Below the pieces are notes generated by a model. That model was not told where the DNA came from. It ran no database searches and saw only the letters and a list, made by a program, of their open reading frames with translations. The position numbers and the translations under genes are program-made. Shown here piece after piece: positions 1 to 11,870 of a stretch of 64,000 nucleotides of DNA (the stretch's first letter is position 1; every line of letters begins with the position of its first letter). This DNA comes from Asterella californica (Eukaryota > Streptophyta > Marchantiopsida > Marchantiales > Aytoniaceae). The stretch spans positions 3,782,001 through 3,846,000 of the forward strand of contig JAYKYS010000005.1 in the NCBI GenBank assembly GCA_036924285.1. The letters are read 5' to 3'.

Positions 1-246
1 GGTGGTGTCTTCGGAAGACGATGGAAGACGGAAGACGGCGCGAGACACGCATCTTCCGGACTACGGCAAGACTAGGGAACGAGTCGGCGGGTTAGACCAC
101 CGTTCGGGAGCCTAGACCCAGACGGACATCACGGGAGGTTGGGCCGCTAGGTGTGCTGGAGGCACCGTTTAGGACCCTGGACTTTATGGGAAGTCCGCCC
201 CAAGTCATCTTGTGACTTGCTCATGTTTTGGGACCGACCTAGGCGG
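1..246. other. Unassigned GAAGAC-rich sequence left of family A LTR
   Basis: No gene is recognised. The first 60 bases hold four GAAGAC/GTCTTC hexamers, including the palindromic core TCTTCGGAAGA. The same hexamer saturates the insert at 783-5,670, so this is probably the edge of a related repeat into which family A inserted. The window starts inside it. Confidence 0.35.
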
Positions 247-782
247 TGTCGCGCTCCTTGGCGGCTACATGCTTGACTTCTACTCCGACGCTTGAGTTTA
301 GTAGTTTTAGAAGTTAGCTCATATTACTTCTAGTCCTTTATGTATATGTTTGACATCTTTGCATACGGTGTTAACACTATTTTGAGTCCTAGTAGGCTGA
401 TAGTATGCTAGTTACCTTGTTCAACCATTTGTGCGCTTTTGCAAGTGACTTCTTACTTGTCTATGATGTTCAATGTACATAACTTAGGGTTTCCATGCTG
501 ATAGGGGTTTGAGCTCATGGGTTGTACTTACTTGTCGCCCATGCGCGCTTTCTAGCTGGTTTAAGTTATCTTTCAGGGTTGCGTGTCATTTTAGGTAGTT
601 TAAGATTTACGTTGGCATTTTAGGAGAGCTAACGTGGTAGCCTATGAGTGAAGTTAGGTTACCACGTGGATTAGGGTACTAAAGGACAACCAAGTGGAGC
701 TATGAACTCTCATTGATCTCTTTTTGTCTTTTGTAAAACTCTAAATTTAGAAACAGAGGTCTAAAGAGGATTTTGAGCATTT
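247..782 (+). repeat. Family A 5' LTR, left segment
   Basis: It starts with TGTCGCGCT and is about 96% identical by eye to the reverse complement of the LTR starting at 37,543. The match stops after GAGCATTT at 782, where the insert begins. The other LTR continues instead with GGTGGGGGAACTTCG, which resumes here near 5,671. Confidence 0.85.
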
Positions 783-2308
783 AACCATGGAAGCTTAACC
801 ACGTAAGGAGTAGGTGCACCTATCAGGTAGCACCGAATCGGTTAGGTAGGTCAGGAGGGTCGAAATCCCTAAATTGCGGGGAAGATGCGCAGGAAGCGCA
901 TTAGCGCAGAAACCTACCTGCTTCTCGCATCAAGAGATTGGAGAACGAGAAGATCCATTTGGGCAGCGAGTTGATTTGAGTGAGGAAATCAGCGAGTGAA
1001 ATCGAGTGAGGTTAGGATCGATTCAAAGCTAGAAGAAGGACAAAGTCGAATTACCGAACGCAGAAGAGTGTCGAGCTGAAGACGGTTTTCTGTGAGCTCC
1101 GGAAAGCTAACATTGGAGGGTGACTGAGTGGAATCGAAGGTGGAGTGGAGGCGTAGCCAGAAGTTGGCCGCGGAAGCAACCTTGTCGCGTCGCATTGGAG
1201 CGAGAACCAGAGACAGAAACACGTTGAAGATCGAAGACAGCTCGAGAAGTCGACTGAAGATAGTAGAGATTCTTCCCATGTTCTCTTCTCTTCCCCACTG
1301 CTTCTCGCCTTTGGTTGGTATCCCCCGCGCTTCCCCCGTTGTTTGCAGGCAGCCTGATCGAACAATCCCCCATCCCTATTTTCCTATTTGTGACATTGGG
1401 CGCGGAAGCGCTGCCCAATTTCTGTCAGACATCTTCCTGCTTCTTCCCGAGTTCAATTCGAGCTTCTCTACTCCTAGCCCTCAAATTGGAGATCCTAGCT
1501 ATCAATTTCCCTACCTTACCATCCATCTACTCCCGAAACCTTGACCAGAAGACGCTTCGGAAGATTGGAACATCTTCGGAAGACGCTTCAGTAGCTTGAC
1601 TGTCTTCGGAAGTCGACTATGCACAATTCACATCAAGAGTGGATTTGCTTTGCTTTTGTGATAAGAGAGGCTTGGTACGAATTCCGAGTGGCTTGGTTAG
1701 TTTTTTTGTTATTTCAAGAAGTTGGAAGTCGGGAACTAGGCGTGTGCCTCCCGGTCTTCCAAGCTTCTCAAATCCACATCTTCCTAGAGAGACTAGAAGA
1801 CTGGAAGGGCTGGCAAAATGCGCGAGAAGACGTGAGGGTCCATTTCGGATCTCTTCTATCCGATCCATAGCAGCCCATTCCTTCTTCTTCCCGAACTTAG
1901 GAGAGAGTCGTGAGAAGTCTTGCTGGCAGAATCTGGAGAGAATGGTCGAGGGTCATGTCTTCCCACCAAGCAGCAAGCTTCTTCTGAGTGTGTATGAGAG
2001 GTGAGAAGTCAGAAGAACTGAGTGCAATTGTCTTGAGTCTGTTGTGAGGATAGATTACGCGTAGGAAGAAGAAGACATGTGAGACTAATGAAGAGAAGCC
2101 TGACTTCGGGAGGTCTTCCGAAAAAGACATTGAATCGGAAGCTGTCCTGGGAGTCTTCCCAGGCCACTGTCACCGTAGGAGCCCGCAACCATCTTCTGAA
2201 CCTGTTATGCACTCTATGTTTCACGAATCTTGTATCTTCTGATAGGAAGTAGGATGTAATGCAAGGTGGGTTGTCTTCTTAAGAATCCACGCAGAGATCC
2301 AACCAGCT

Positions 2309-3374
2309 ATGGATTTGCTGGAGAAGAGAGCGAAGGCTCAGGAGAAGCCCTTGCAGCATGGATTCGGTCTGCGCACCTTGATGCGTCAAGAAGAAGGTCA
2401 GAAGAAGACAGAAGTGCTGGAAGCTAGTCTCCGCACCACGGAGAAGCTCGCAGCGAGGTACAAGACGGAAGCAGCCGCTTCTGTCAAGGAGCTGACCCAA
2501 CTGAGGAAGAGCAACCAGGAGTTGCAAGCGCGTTTACAGCAGCGCGACCAGGAGGTTCTCCGAGTGCGAGGGAAGATCACCGTCCTCGTGGAAGAGAGGA
2601 CAACATGGAAGATGCAGCGGGAAGCCGCAGAAGCGCGAGTTGCAGCCGAGAAGATGCAGCGGGAAGTAGCGGAAGCTCGTGCGCAGGAGATGCTAGCACA
2701 GTCGGTGGAAGCGCTTCGGAAGAAGTTCAACTTCACCGCGGATAGGAAGTTGCTTACCCTGGCTAGAGACTGGGATGAGGAGTCCAGAGCGAGGTTGGTC
2801 GAGTGCAAGGAGAGCATGTTCAGATATTTGGATCGGCAGATAGAGGGAGTGAAGACACTCTATGGTCTTCCCTTGACTCCGCCACCTGCAACCGCATCTT
2901 CCCAAGCTCCAGCACCATCGACAGGATCCGGAGAAGGAGGAGTTCGACCTCGCTGTCCACTTGGTAGTGACAGCGTTGGAAGCCGAGAAGACACCGGAAG
3001 ATGCCCTAGAAGACAAGATGTCTTCTGGAAGACAGAAAGAAGAACCGTCTTCCCAGGTATTCCGCGTGGAGGAAGCGACTTCTCCGGACCCTTATGAGGT
3101 CGCCATGGTCCCTTGTGCCGCACCAATACCTTAGAAGAGCGAAGAAGCACCACTCGACCCAGCTTCCTAGAAGACGCTTTTGTCTTCTGAAGCAGAAGCA
3201 GAAGCCGAGGAAGAAGCAGAAGCTGCGTCAGCAGGGCCTGCACAGAACGATGAGGAGGAAGCCACCTCACTGACACCCGAGGTAATCGCAGGGCTTTCTA
3301 GCTTATCAGAAGCCGCGTTAGGAGCTCCGATAGGGGCAGATCAGGTAGAGATTACCACCGAGCAATCAGAGTAG
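2309..3374 (+). pseudogene. Broken coiled-coil ORF of the GAAGAC-rich insert
   Basis: The open frame from ATG 2309 encodes about 205 residues of strongly helical, charged sequence: long heptad-like runs of Glu, Lys, Ala and Arg from about residue 30 to 150. A 'KKFNFTADRKLLTLARDWDEE' type segment follows, then a Pro/Ala/Ser linker. Near 2,930 the frame breaks. The next frame continues as a plausible acidic protein tail to TAG 3372-3374, interrupted only by TAG codons at 3132 and 3168. The intact protein would have been about 350 residues. No zinc knuckle, protease or polymerase motif is visible. A gag-like structural protein of a non-autonomous retroelement is possible, but this is inference. 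Confidence 0.45.
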
Positions 3375-5368
3375 ATAGTAACCGAAGTTGACAATTCCAG
3401 ATTTAGTAGGAACCGAACATGTTATCTTAAGGGTGGCAGTTTTCAGTGTCAAATTAGTTAGACAGCCATGTGGCGGAGTAGGAAGCGCAAGAATAGGAAA
3501 GGGAAACCGTTTGCATGTGGAGGGGCAACTTTTCTCTCCCTGGTGTGGTTCCTTTTGTTCTCTTGTGGTGGATGCATAAGTAGGATCGAAGAGTAGGAAA
3601 TCTAGTTCGTTAGTAACACACACTACATCCGATGTTAGAGACAGACGAATAGTCGAGGATTATACCGGAGGGATCTGCATGCTTGTTACCAGTAGTGGTT
3701 CGAGAATGTAGATAGAGATAGTGGACAGTTTAGGAACAGGGAACGGCATCCTCGTGCAGTCCTGTTGGCTAGACTGTTGTGTCGAGGAGTAGGCGCAGGA
3801 AGTAGAGGGATTGAGCTTCTCAATGCCAATGTGACATCTTCTCGGGGAATGGATTGCTGATTTGAGTGCAGAAGCTTAATTCATGTCTTCTGGGTGGTGG
3901 GTTCCTTGAATTTACTCCCAATTGTGCATGAGAAGTGTTCTTCTTAAGTGGCGATGACTGTCAGCAGTGGTGGAAGTGCAGCTTGGCTCGTTCAGTGGAG
4001 CACTTAGGATCCACGTACGGATGGTCTTATGGGTAAGGGATCCCAGATGACAGAGTAGTCGGAGCAGCGAAGAGAAGAAGAAAGAAGTCTTCTTCCCACC
4101 ACAGAAGACGACATCCTCAAGTAGAAGACGGTGCAACTGTACACCTGTTTGTTGTCTTCCTCCCCAAATTATTACAAGCAGGGATGGCTTGTTAGTCAGG
4201 ATCCGGACTAGAAGCCTGTCGGAATCTTAATTTCCGCTTTTCCTCTTGTTTTCTCTTGTTTGGATTTTTCATTCTTCCCCATCTTCCCTCATCTTCCCTA
4301 TCTTCTTACCTTCTTCTAGTGAGCTTCCGAGATTTCTATTGAGCTTCCGTGAAGATGAATGTCGTTGTAGTGCTGGAGGTGTGAGAAGCCGAGTTGAACC
4401 CCCAGAAGCCGAGAATTGCTTCGAGAAGACGGTACTGAGAAGACCGGAAGAAGTGACATGGAATCAGGAAGCACGTCTTCCCGAGCTTCTCTGTGAATAG
4501 TTGTGTGATATTTTAGTTAGTAGTTGTTTGTTTAGGTCAAGAGCACCTTTTGGCGAGTCTGGAAGACGCGTGGTTTTGTGAGAAGACGGGATTTCTAGAC
4601 AAAACCCGCGTGTTTGTGTGTTTGAACAGATCTTAGAACTTAGAGCAGCGTTACTTGTGCAAATCCTTTGTGGGAACGATATCTTGTATACTAAATGGGC
4701 AAAAGGAGTAATCCTGCGACACTACATTCTCCAGCATACATCTTGGAGAACGTTCTTTTGTTGGGTGATGCTCGACATATGATGACGAGTGTGCACCAGG
4801 TGCGGTCATGGATCAGACCGGTAGTGTTGTTGGATGCAGCGAGAGTAGGATCTCGTGCACATCGTCCACAGTTGTGATGGACGAACTTGTTACCGAGAGA
4901 GGTGCTTAAGCGCGCACACGATGAAGTGAGAAGATGTCGCGATCCTCTGTCTCAAGATCGGACGCAGACGCGAGCAACGGAACCCTAGTGGACTTGCGCT
5001 AGGTTGCGAACGCTGCGAATAGGACTGAACGGCTTGGCCGGGAAGTCGGGATCAGAAGAACCCTAAGTGGTTCTCTGAGCCAAGGTTGGAACATTGGGTT
5101 AGAGCATAAGGGCCTATCCCAAGACGACCCCAGACGAACGCTGACATAAGGGGGCAAGTCTAGGAACGGATCGTAACAAGAGTATGAGACATAGGTCCGA
5201 GACGCAGGACCGACATGCAGACGGATCGTGGTTCGGACGCTGGTCCGACCACGGAGTTCAAGTCTGGGTCTGGACCACAGATTCTTAGAAAAATGGCTAA
5301 GTGTTGGAGCTCCAACGACGTTTTCGGTCGTGGACGGAGCTCCACATAAGATCTCGAGACAAGTGAGG

Positions 5369-5407
5369 TATCATTGGAAAGGTCTCTTCGAGTGCTTTCC
5401 AATGATA
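5369..5407. repeat. 13-bp perfect inverted repeat (hairpin)
   Basis: TATCATTGGAAAG at 5369-5381 is followed, after 13 bases, by its exact reverse complement at 5395-5407. It lies just upstream of TATATAAG. It is within the insert, near its right end. Confidence 0.8.
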
Positions 5408-5670
5408 TATAAGAATCCTCGAACTGACCTCCGAGCTAGAAGTTATGACCGAACTAGGATCGAGTTGTGGTATAATTTTCAAGGACCAAAGAGGAGGGCG
5501 GGGCCGCCGATCCCCAGAAGTATATATGAGGGGGGCTCAATGCCTGGGTGGGCCGGACGAGTCACCCGACCCAAGGTCTGGCGGGCAGACTCTAGGGGCA
5601 TGAGGTGATGGCTGGGCCGGTTCCAAGACATGTTTCCGTCCAGACTTGGACGTTTGGACTTAAGAACGAT

Positions 5671-6504
5671 GTGGAGGGACTTTGAAATCTGAGAGCACAG
5701 GAGGGCAGAGCTCGTCATGCCAAGCACTTTCAGTGAAATTCTCGATCAATTTAAGGCAATAAAGACGGAGTTATGAGCAATTGAAGTTAGGATTGTGCCA
5801 GAACTGAATCACTTTTGTTGGATTTAGGGTTTTCAGTGTCACTTGCAGCAGATTTGAGGAAATTGCTTCGAAACTTCGAGGTTGTGTTTTGTGCCAGTAG
5901 GGCTACAATTTCCCAAAAAGTTTCGCATCGATTGAGTGACTGAGTAATTCAGGGTGGCCGCTGAAGCAGAGGGGGTCTGAAAAGCTCTTAATCTAGAGCA
6001 GCGACTTCAGAGAATGAGATCTGGAGTTCTGTGTACAATCAGGAGTCCCAACTTCACAGGGATGTTCAGCATCATGTAGAATTCAAATCCTGTAAGAATC
6101 TTTGGAAGTGATTGAGCCAATCTTCTGTTATAGGTCGAAATAGCCACCTGGGTACCAGAAATTGCTGTAATTTTCTTACTCAGAACTTTTCTGTCCACAT
6201 CTCGGTGCTGGAATTTGATCTCAGGTGAAACTTAGTGTGTGTGTTCAGTAGGACGTTGTTTACATGTAGGGAAGTTTAGAAGTCTAAAACTTCATAGTTT
6301 TCCTCTCCGTGAGTGTTGAAGTTCACCGTCCGATCCTATTACTGCTAGTTAGATCTGAATTTCACTTTCTGAGCATAGTACAGGATCTTACACACCTGTG
6401 TGAGTGTTTATAGCCCCTGTTGTAACCTAAAAGCCAACCTCTTGAATAAACATCCACATCCAGAAGCCCGGCGCTTTCCTAAGTAGACGGATCACACTCC
6501 GACA
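5671..6504 (+). repeat. Family A 5' LTR, right segment
   Basis: It resumes the LTR with GGGACTTTGAAATCTGAGAG and runs to CACTCCGACA at 6504. It matches the reverse complement of 36,171-37,010. It also matches the corresponding part of the family B LTRs more weakly, including a shared stretch with a short reverse-strand open frame. The junction with the insert is uncertain by a few bases. Confidence 0.8.
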
Positions 6505-6535
6505 TACTCTCTTTTTGGTGAACTCGACGTGAAAC
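6505..6535 (+). other. Primer-binding region of family A
   Basis: Directly after the LTR end is a short T-rich spacer and TGGTGAACTCGACGTG starting at 6516. It sits where an LTR element has its minus-strand primer site, which begins with TGG to pair with the tRNA CCA end. The tRNA was not identified. Confidence 0.5.
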
Positions 6536-6580
6536 ACCTAGGGTGGGAGTTTTCTGGAGAGTGTTACAGGATCAGATATC

Positions 6581-7936
6581 ATGGCCAACCAAGGATCATC
6601 AAGTGGAGGTGCTGTGGTTGCTCAACAACCTGTTCAGTTGGATGCTGCTACAATGAAGATGTTCTAAGCTTTTTCCATGTTTATGCAGCAGCAATAGAGC
6701 ACAGAGAGGAAGGAGGTATTAGCAACCAAGGCGTTGCAATCTGTGGTGCATTAGATGGACCAGTTCAAGAGGACTGATATTTCCAAGTACTTGCGATACT
6801 ATGCTAGGGAGTTGGAGGTGAACAAGGTACTTGAGAAGGAGATGGTGGAGAACTTTGAACTTGCTGTTGTGCCAAAGATTCGTGGGCGTGTGAATGAGCT
6901 CAAGCAGCAGCAAGGACAGAGTTGGGAGAGTTTTATGCGCGCTTTGAAGGAGGAGTACTACACTGAAGATTCAGAGAGGATGACCAAGAGAACGTTCTTG
7001 GAGTGGGTGGTTAAGCCCAACAAAGGTTTGTCTGTAAATGAGTTGTTAAGGGAATTTGATCGTTGGTATGCTCAGCTTTCTAGGACAGAAAAGCTTACAT
7101 TAGAGGTGGAGAAGACGGAGCTTTTCCTACAAGCAGCGGACGTGACTATTCAAGAGAAGCTTGAGCTGTTGTTGGAAGACAAGAGTGAGGAGAGAGGATT
7201 GAAGACTGATTGGAAGGAGGTTGAAGATGCTGTCTCTTTGCTGACCAAGAGACAGAGAAGAAAGGACAAGGTGGTGGTAAGTGAAGTAGCACATCTGATA
7301 ATTCCTGTCAAGCAGTTGCCTACTAAGCCCGCTTTGGTAATTGCTAAAGAGAAAGACTCACCGCTTGATGAGTTGATTAAGGATATGAAGGGGCTTAAGC
7401 TTAAGCTCACTAGGTTAGAAGAGAAGGAGCAGAATGTACCGCCTGCTATGTAGAGACCTCAGATGAGAGAAGGCTTTGTTCATCGTTGTATATGGTGCGA
7501 TAGCCTAGACCATGTAAGAAGAGATTGTGGGAAGTTTTCAGATGCATTGAGGAAGGATCTGATCTTCTTCAAAGATGGTAAGATCCATCTGAGAGAGACT
7601 GGGATGATGTTGGGAACCAACTTTGGCAAGGGTGGTATGAAGAGACTTGTGAATGAAATATCAGCATCACATGCTGTTTCTCTTGTGAATGCTGCTACCT
7701 GTGGAGTGAAAGTGGAGATGGAGAGAGAGAAAGGGACTACTGGGTTGTGGTCTGATGTAGTGTGGTCCGTAGCTAGAACAGAGCTAGACAAGGATGTGCT
7801 ACGAAGGGTTGGCAACTCAATTCGAGAAACTACAGGATGGAATGACCCTGTGGATACTATGTCAGTGCATGCTTATGTTGCAAGAAGTCAGCATGAAGCT
7901 GTATTAGAAGAAAAACACAGGAGGGAGGCTGCGTGA
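6581..7936 (+). pseudogene. Family A gag
   Basis: One frame runs from ATG 6581 to TGA 7936 with internal stops near 6664, 6695, 6752 and 7451. The region from 6755 is a helical capsid-like domain with the same order of conserved blocks as family B at 21,953-22,650 (ISKYLR...., ELLREFDR.Y.QLS, ELFLQA). A retroviral-type zinc knuckle, C-x2-C-x4-H-x4-C, lies at about 7485-7526 (CIWCDSLDHVRRDC). The stops show the element is dead. Confidence 0.75.
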
Positions 7937-8966
7937 GGCTTCTACAGCCAAACGACCTGCTACAAGGAGTGAAAGGACTAGACCAGAGGCAAGGCAAGAG
8001 ACAACACTTACTCGGGAGGAAACTATGGAGGATCTAGCATCTACAACACCAAAGGAGAAGGAGAGAAGCAAGGAGAAGGGTAAGATGCCTGCATACAAGC
8101 TTCAGTCTGACATTGAGATTGCTACAGACTTGAAGTAGGTGTTAGAGAATCGTATCTTGAATGGGAAGGTTGAGTTTACTCTGGATAAGATTCTTGGGAT
8201 AGCAAAGCGTGAGTTCCATGAGGTTATCATAGATATCATCAAGAGGAAACGTCAGATTTTGGGTGAAGCAGCTACGCTTAACGCTCTAGGGACCAAACTG
8301 TCGGAGGATGAGGAAGATGAGATTGCTGGTTACTGCTCTCAAGTATCAGAGGGGAGTTCTTATCAGCACGTGAGGTTTGAAGATGAGATGGAAGTATCAC
8401 AGAAGAGCCATTACTCTCACAACCATTGGGCAAGAGCAACCACAGAGACCTTAGTGAAGCTGGGAGATTTAGAGGAACCTGTGGTGGCATTGATTGATCA
8501 CGGCTAAGAGATTAATCTGATGTCTAAGGAGCTGTACAAGCGTGGGAGGTGGCCCATAGACACCGACCATGGATGGCTTATCCGTGCTGCTAACAACCAG
8601 AGGGGAGAACTCTATGGTGCTTGTCCCAACATCAAGGTAACTGTGGGTGACATCAGTGATGTTCAGAATTTCTTTGTACAAGACATGTCAACCTATCCTA
8701 TCATTCTAGGGCAGCCTTACATTACTGCTGTTAGAATGGAGACACGAGTTATGGATGATGGTTCAGCCTATGCTAGGATACGTAGAGATGGCAGAAGAGC
8801 TGTTCAGTTTTTGACCGTTGCTGCAGAACATGAGAGAAATCGCGATAGCTTGAGGGACCGTCCACTACCTAAGATTACTCATGAGTTTAGAGAGTCTAGG
8901 GGTTTTGGCAGAGTACCATTGAAGAGCGAGACTTCAACGGACAGTAGAGATAGGATTCTCGCCTGA
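7937..8966 (+). pseudogene. Family A protease region
   Basis: The frame contains LEEPVVALIDHG, then a TAA at about 8505 in place of a Ser codon, then EINLMSKELY. Family B has VDHGSEINIM at the same place, so the retropepsin motif is the variant D-H-G-S rather than D-[ST]-G. The region downstream (GELYGACPNIKV to MDDGSAYARIRR) is conserved with family B. An upstream conserved block reads GIAKREFHEVIIDIIKRKRQ. A further stop lies near 8136. Confidence 0.65.
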
Positions 8967-9006
8967 TCCAGTAGAGCAGGAAGCTTTATCCACTAGCTTC
9001 TTAGGA

Positions 9007-11225
9007 TTGACGTCATGTGGATCAGTGTGTTATAGGAAGGTTGAGAATCTGAAGAGGTTTGAGAGGCAACATGTGAAGTATGTAAGGCAGTCTTTGTGGG
9101 ATAGTGGAGAGTTAGCAGGAGATGAATACATATCTGGAGTGTTTGAAGAGCAGTATTTGGTAGATACTATAAGGGAGTTGAAATCTATAGTAGAAAGTTC
9201 TATAGATGATGTATATAGAGTGGTGAGAGTAAGCTCCAAGGAGCTTTATGATGTAATTGATAAGTTTATAGATCGACAAGAGGTGTATGTGGAGACCAAG
9301 TACAAGTCAGTGGCAAAGAAAGTCAAACCAGTGGCTTTGCCTTTACCACTCGATTACAATCAGAAGATGGAGCAAGCTGCACGAGAACCGACGCTCAGAG
9401 GACCGAGAAAAATTGGACACCAGTTCACAAAAACAACACTGAAGGAGCTGAGGATTGGAGGTGATGGATTTCTTATTGAGCAAGAGAAGAAGAGCTTCAG
9501 GGAGATGCTATCTAGACATGGTAAGGCGTTTGCGTTTGAGTCACATGAAGTAGGATGTGTAGATCCAAGTGTAGTTGCACCTATGGTAATCTTTACTATA
9601 CCGCATGTGCCTTGGAATCTACGTCCTATCCCTGTACCTACAGCTCATCTACCAAAGCTGATAGACTTGCTCAATGAGAGGATTAGGATGGGTATCTTGG
9701 AACCATCTATAGCTCCCTATTCTAGTAGATGGTTTACTGTTCCGAAGAAGAATGGAGCTTTGAGATTCATTCAAGATATGCAACCAGTTAACAAGGTGAC
9801 TATCAGGAATATGGGTGTAAGACCTAATGTAGACGAGTTTGCAGAGGCTTTTGCTGGTCGTGCTATCTATTCAATGGGAGACTTATATTCAGGTTATGAT
9901 CAGTTTCAATTGTCCTCTGAGAGTAGAGACTTGACTACAATGAGGACACCTTTGGGGTTACTAAGGATGTGCACCTTGTCACAAGGTGCTACCAATTCTG
10001 TAGCACATATGATGAATGGCATGAATAAAGTTTTGAGGGATTTCATTCCTGAAAAAACTATGCCATTCCTTGATGATGTGCCGATCAAAGGATGTGCTAA
10101 GGAGGAGAAGAATGAGATAAAGGATCAGAGGGAGTGCCGTAAGTTTGTTGCAGATCATATAGTTGACTGCGATAAGATATTGAGTCGACTGGAGGAGGTT
10201 CATTTGACTTTATCAGGAGCAAAGTCTGTATTTGGAGAACATGAGGTGTTAATAGTGGGACACCTATGTGGGTCTTATGGTCGGAAACCTTGTCCAGATA
10301 AGGTGATGTCATTCGAAGAATGAAGGAGACGTGTGGATCGGTTACTGAGGTGAGAAGATTTCTAGGTGTCTGTGTGTTTTATCATATATGGATTCCACAC
10401 TTTGCACATGTAGCAGATCCGTTGTACAAGTTGCTGAGGAAGGGGCAAAGATTTCAATGGCAAGAGGAGCAAAGCGAGTCTATGAAGAAGTTGAAGGATC
10501 TGTTGTCGTCACCACCAACTCTACGGAAGGTAACATATGAGTTGGGCAGATCTGTTATCTTTATTGTTGATGCTAGTCCTATTGGCATTGGATGGGCTAT
10601 AGGACAGGATGATGAGGATGGAAATAGATATATGGTGTGTTTTGGAGCTAAGGTGTTAAGTTCACGGCAGAAAGACTACCCTCAAGTCAAGAGAGAGCTA
10701 TGGAGAGTAGTTACTGCGATGTAGAGTGATAAGGAATACTTGATAGGAGCACTTGTGGTTGTGGAGACAGATTGTTTAACTCTCTTGGGAATGATCACTA
10801 GCTGTACAACTCCAGATATTGCTATGTTGAGGTGGATAGCATATATCAAGTCCTTGAACCCAGAGTTTAGACATATTGCAGGAAAAGATAATCTTGTGGC
10901 AGATATGTTATCAAGGGCTAGGTATTACGGTGAGAAGGAAATGATAGATGACCAGGAGGATGTGGGAACAGAGTTCTATTCTAGTGTTCTTGCTAGAAAG
11001 GATAGAAGCTGTTTTGCAGCTCCATTGGAGTTATTTGAGGAAACTATGTACGATGGCGAGTGGTTGGATCTTGGACGCTATTTGAGTTCATTGGAAAGGC
11101 AAGAAGACTGGTCTGATGTAGATTTCAAGAGGATCCGTAGAACAACTTATGGGTACTTTTTATATGGAGGACATCTATGGAAGCGCCCTAAGCTACAAGG
11201 AGGTGTATCACAGCGGGTGGTATGT
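9007..11225 (+). pseudogene. Family A reverse transcriptase and RNase H
   Basis: The RT fingers and palm show RMGILEPSIAPYSSRWFTVPKK, RFIQDMQPVNKVTIRN, a Y-x-x-YDQF block, LSQGATNSVAHM and a catalytic FLDD near 10,070 in place of the usual Y-[IV]-DD. A frameshift near 10,320 leads into the thumb (RRFLGVCVFY) and RNase H with FIVDASPIG, SSRQKDYPQVKREL, ETDCLTLLG and IAGKDNLVADMLSRA. TAG lies near 10,722. Homology to family B ends at about 11,225. The combination ATNSVA plus PFLDD resembles fungal Ty3 elements; that comparison is from memory. Confidence 0.85.
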
Positions 11226-11646
11226 GACCTTTTAATGATATTGTACTATAAATATATAAGAGGAGAAGTAGAACAGATAGTGTGCATAATGTGAAGTATA
11301 TGTAATTCTATTCTGTTTGTGCAAAATGCCAAATATCATATATGTGGATCTCTATTTTTTCTTTTAATATTGTTATGTCGATTTTACAAAATGATGTTAC
11401 AGACTTTCTAAATAGTACATGCTTCTAATTATCTTTGTGCTATTAGAACTTTCTAGTAACAAATAAAAAATTATAATTTATTTACTAATAAATACTTTTT
11501 TATTTAGTCCTTTAACTAAATTTACAAAAAAGATTTTATTAAAAATCTATTTCGTTGCTTACTAAAATATTTTTATAAATATTTTAGTTAAAGCAGTTAA
11601 TAACTCAAAGTGTCTCTTTAAAAGTGATAGTATCACTAACTTTTTT

Positions 11647-11683
11647 CTTAAATTTCAAAAAAAAATAAAAACGCAATATTCAA
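11647..11683 (+). repeat. Inverted repeat, left arm
   Basis: CTTAAATTTC, an A-rich run and ACGCAATATTCAA form the left arm. The reverse complement lies at 12,493-12,530, with a longer homopolymer there. The pair brackets the rRNA fragments. Confidence 0.75.
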
Positions 11684-11825
11684 ATAACATTAAAAAAATT
11701 TTGTTAATAAATGACTATAGTCATAATGATTCTCCTATTAAGTTACTTCAACCATTTTTAAGTACCTAAAAAATCTGCTTTGTTTACGAAGAAAGAAGCT
11801 ATAAGTAAAACTAATATAACTATGA

Positions 11826-11830
11826 ATCTC

Positions 11831-11870
<40 letters not shown>

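Larger units (their letters stand above)
783..5670. mobile_element. 4.9-kb GAAGAC-rich insert within the family A LTR
   Basis: This stretch is absent from the second family A LTR (36,171-37,543) and from both family B LTRs, so it is an insertion. It holds more than 30 GAAGAC/GTCTTC hexamers and a broken ORF for a coiled-coil protein (2309-3374). No reverse transcriptase, integrase or transposase is visible, and I could not find terminal repeats or a clean target duplication. It could be a non-autonomous LTR-type element or a captured fragment. The right end (5,100-5,670) has a 13-bp hairpin and TATATA-like runs. The left 1.5 kb and 3.4-4.9 kb show no recognisable gene. Confidence 0.6.
247..11225 (+). 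mobile_element. Family A Ty3/gypsy retrotransposon, 5' part (A1), degenerate
   Basis: The order is LTR, primer-binding region, gag, protease, reverse transcriptase and RNase H, all on plus. Homology to family B stops near 11,225, just before the integrase zinc-binding domain; AT-rich plastid-like sequence follows. The reading frames are split by stops and frameshifts. The 5' LTR is interrupted by a 4.9-kb insert. The missing 3' part (integrase and LTR) is not downstream, but a matching 3' part lies on minus at 36,171-38,757. Confidence 0.85.

Noticed and set aside
1128..1599. Plus-strand open frames of 94-138 codons in the GAAGAC-rich insert
   Set aside because: Overlapping frames in several phases and both strands, low-complexity Ser/Pro/Leu content and no domain. 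They are best explained by base composition.
5228..5608. 126-codon plus-strand frame near the right end of the insert
   Set aside because: Opposite-strand frames overlap it, it spans the hairpin and TATA-like runs, and no domain is seen.
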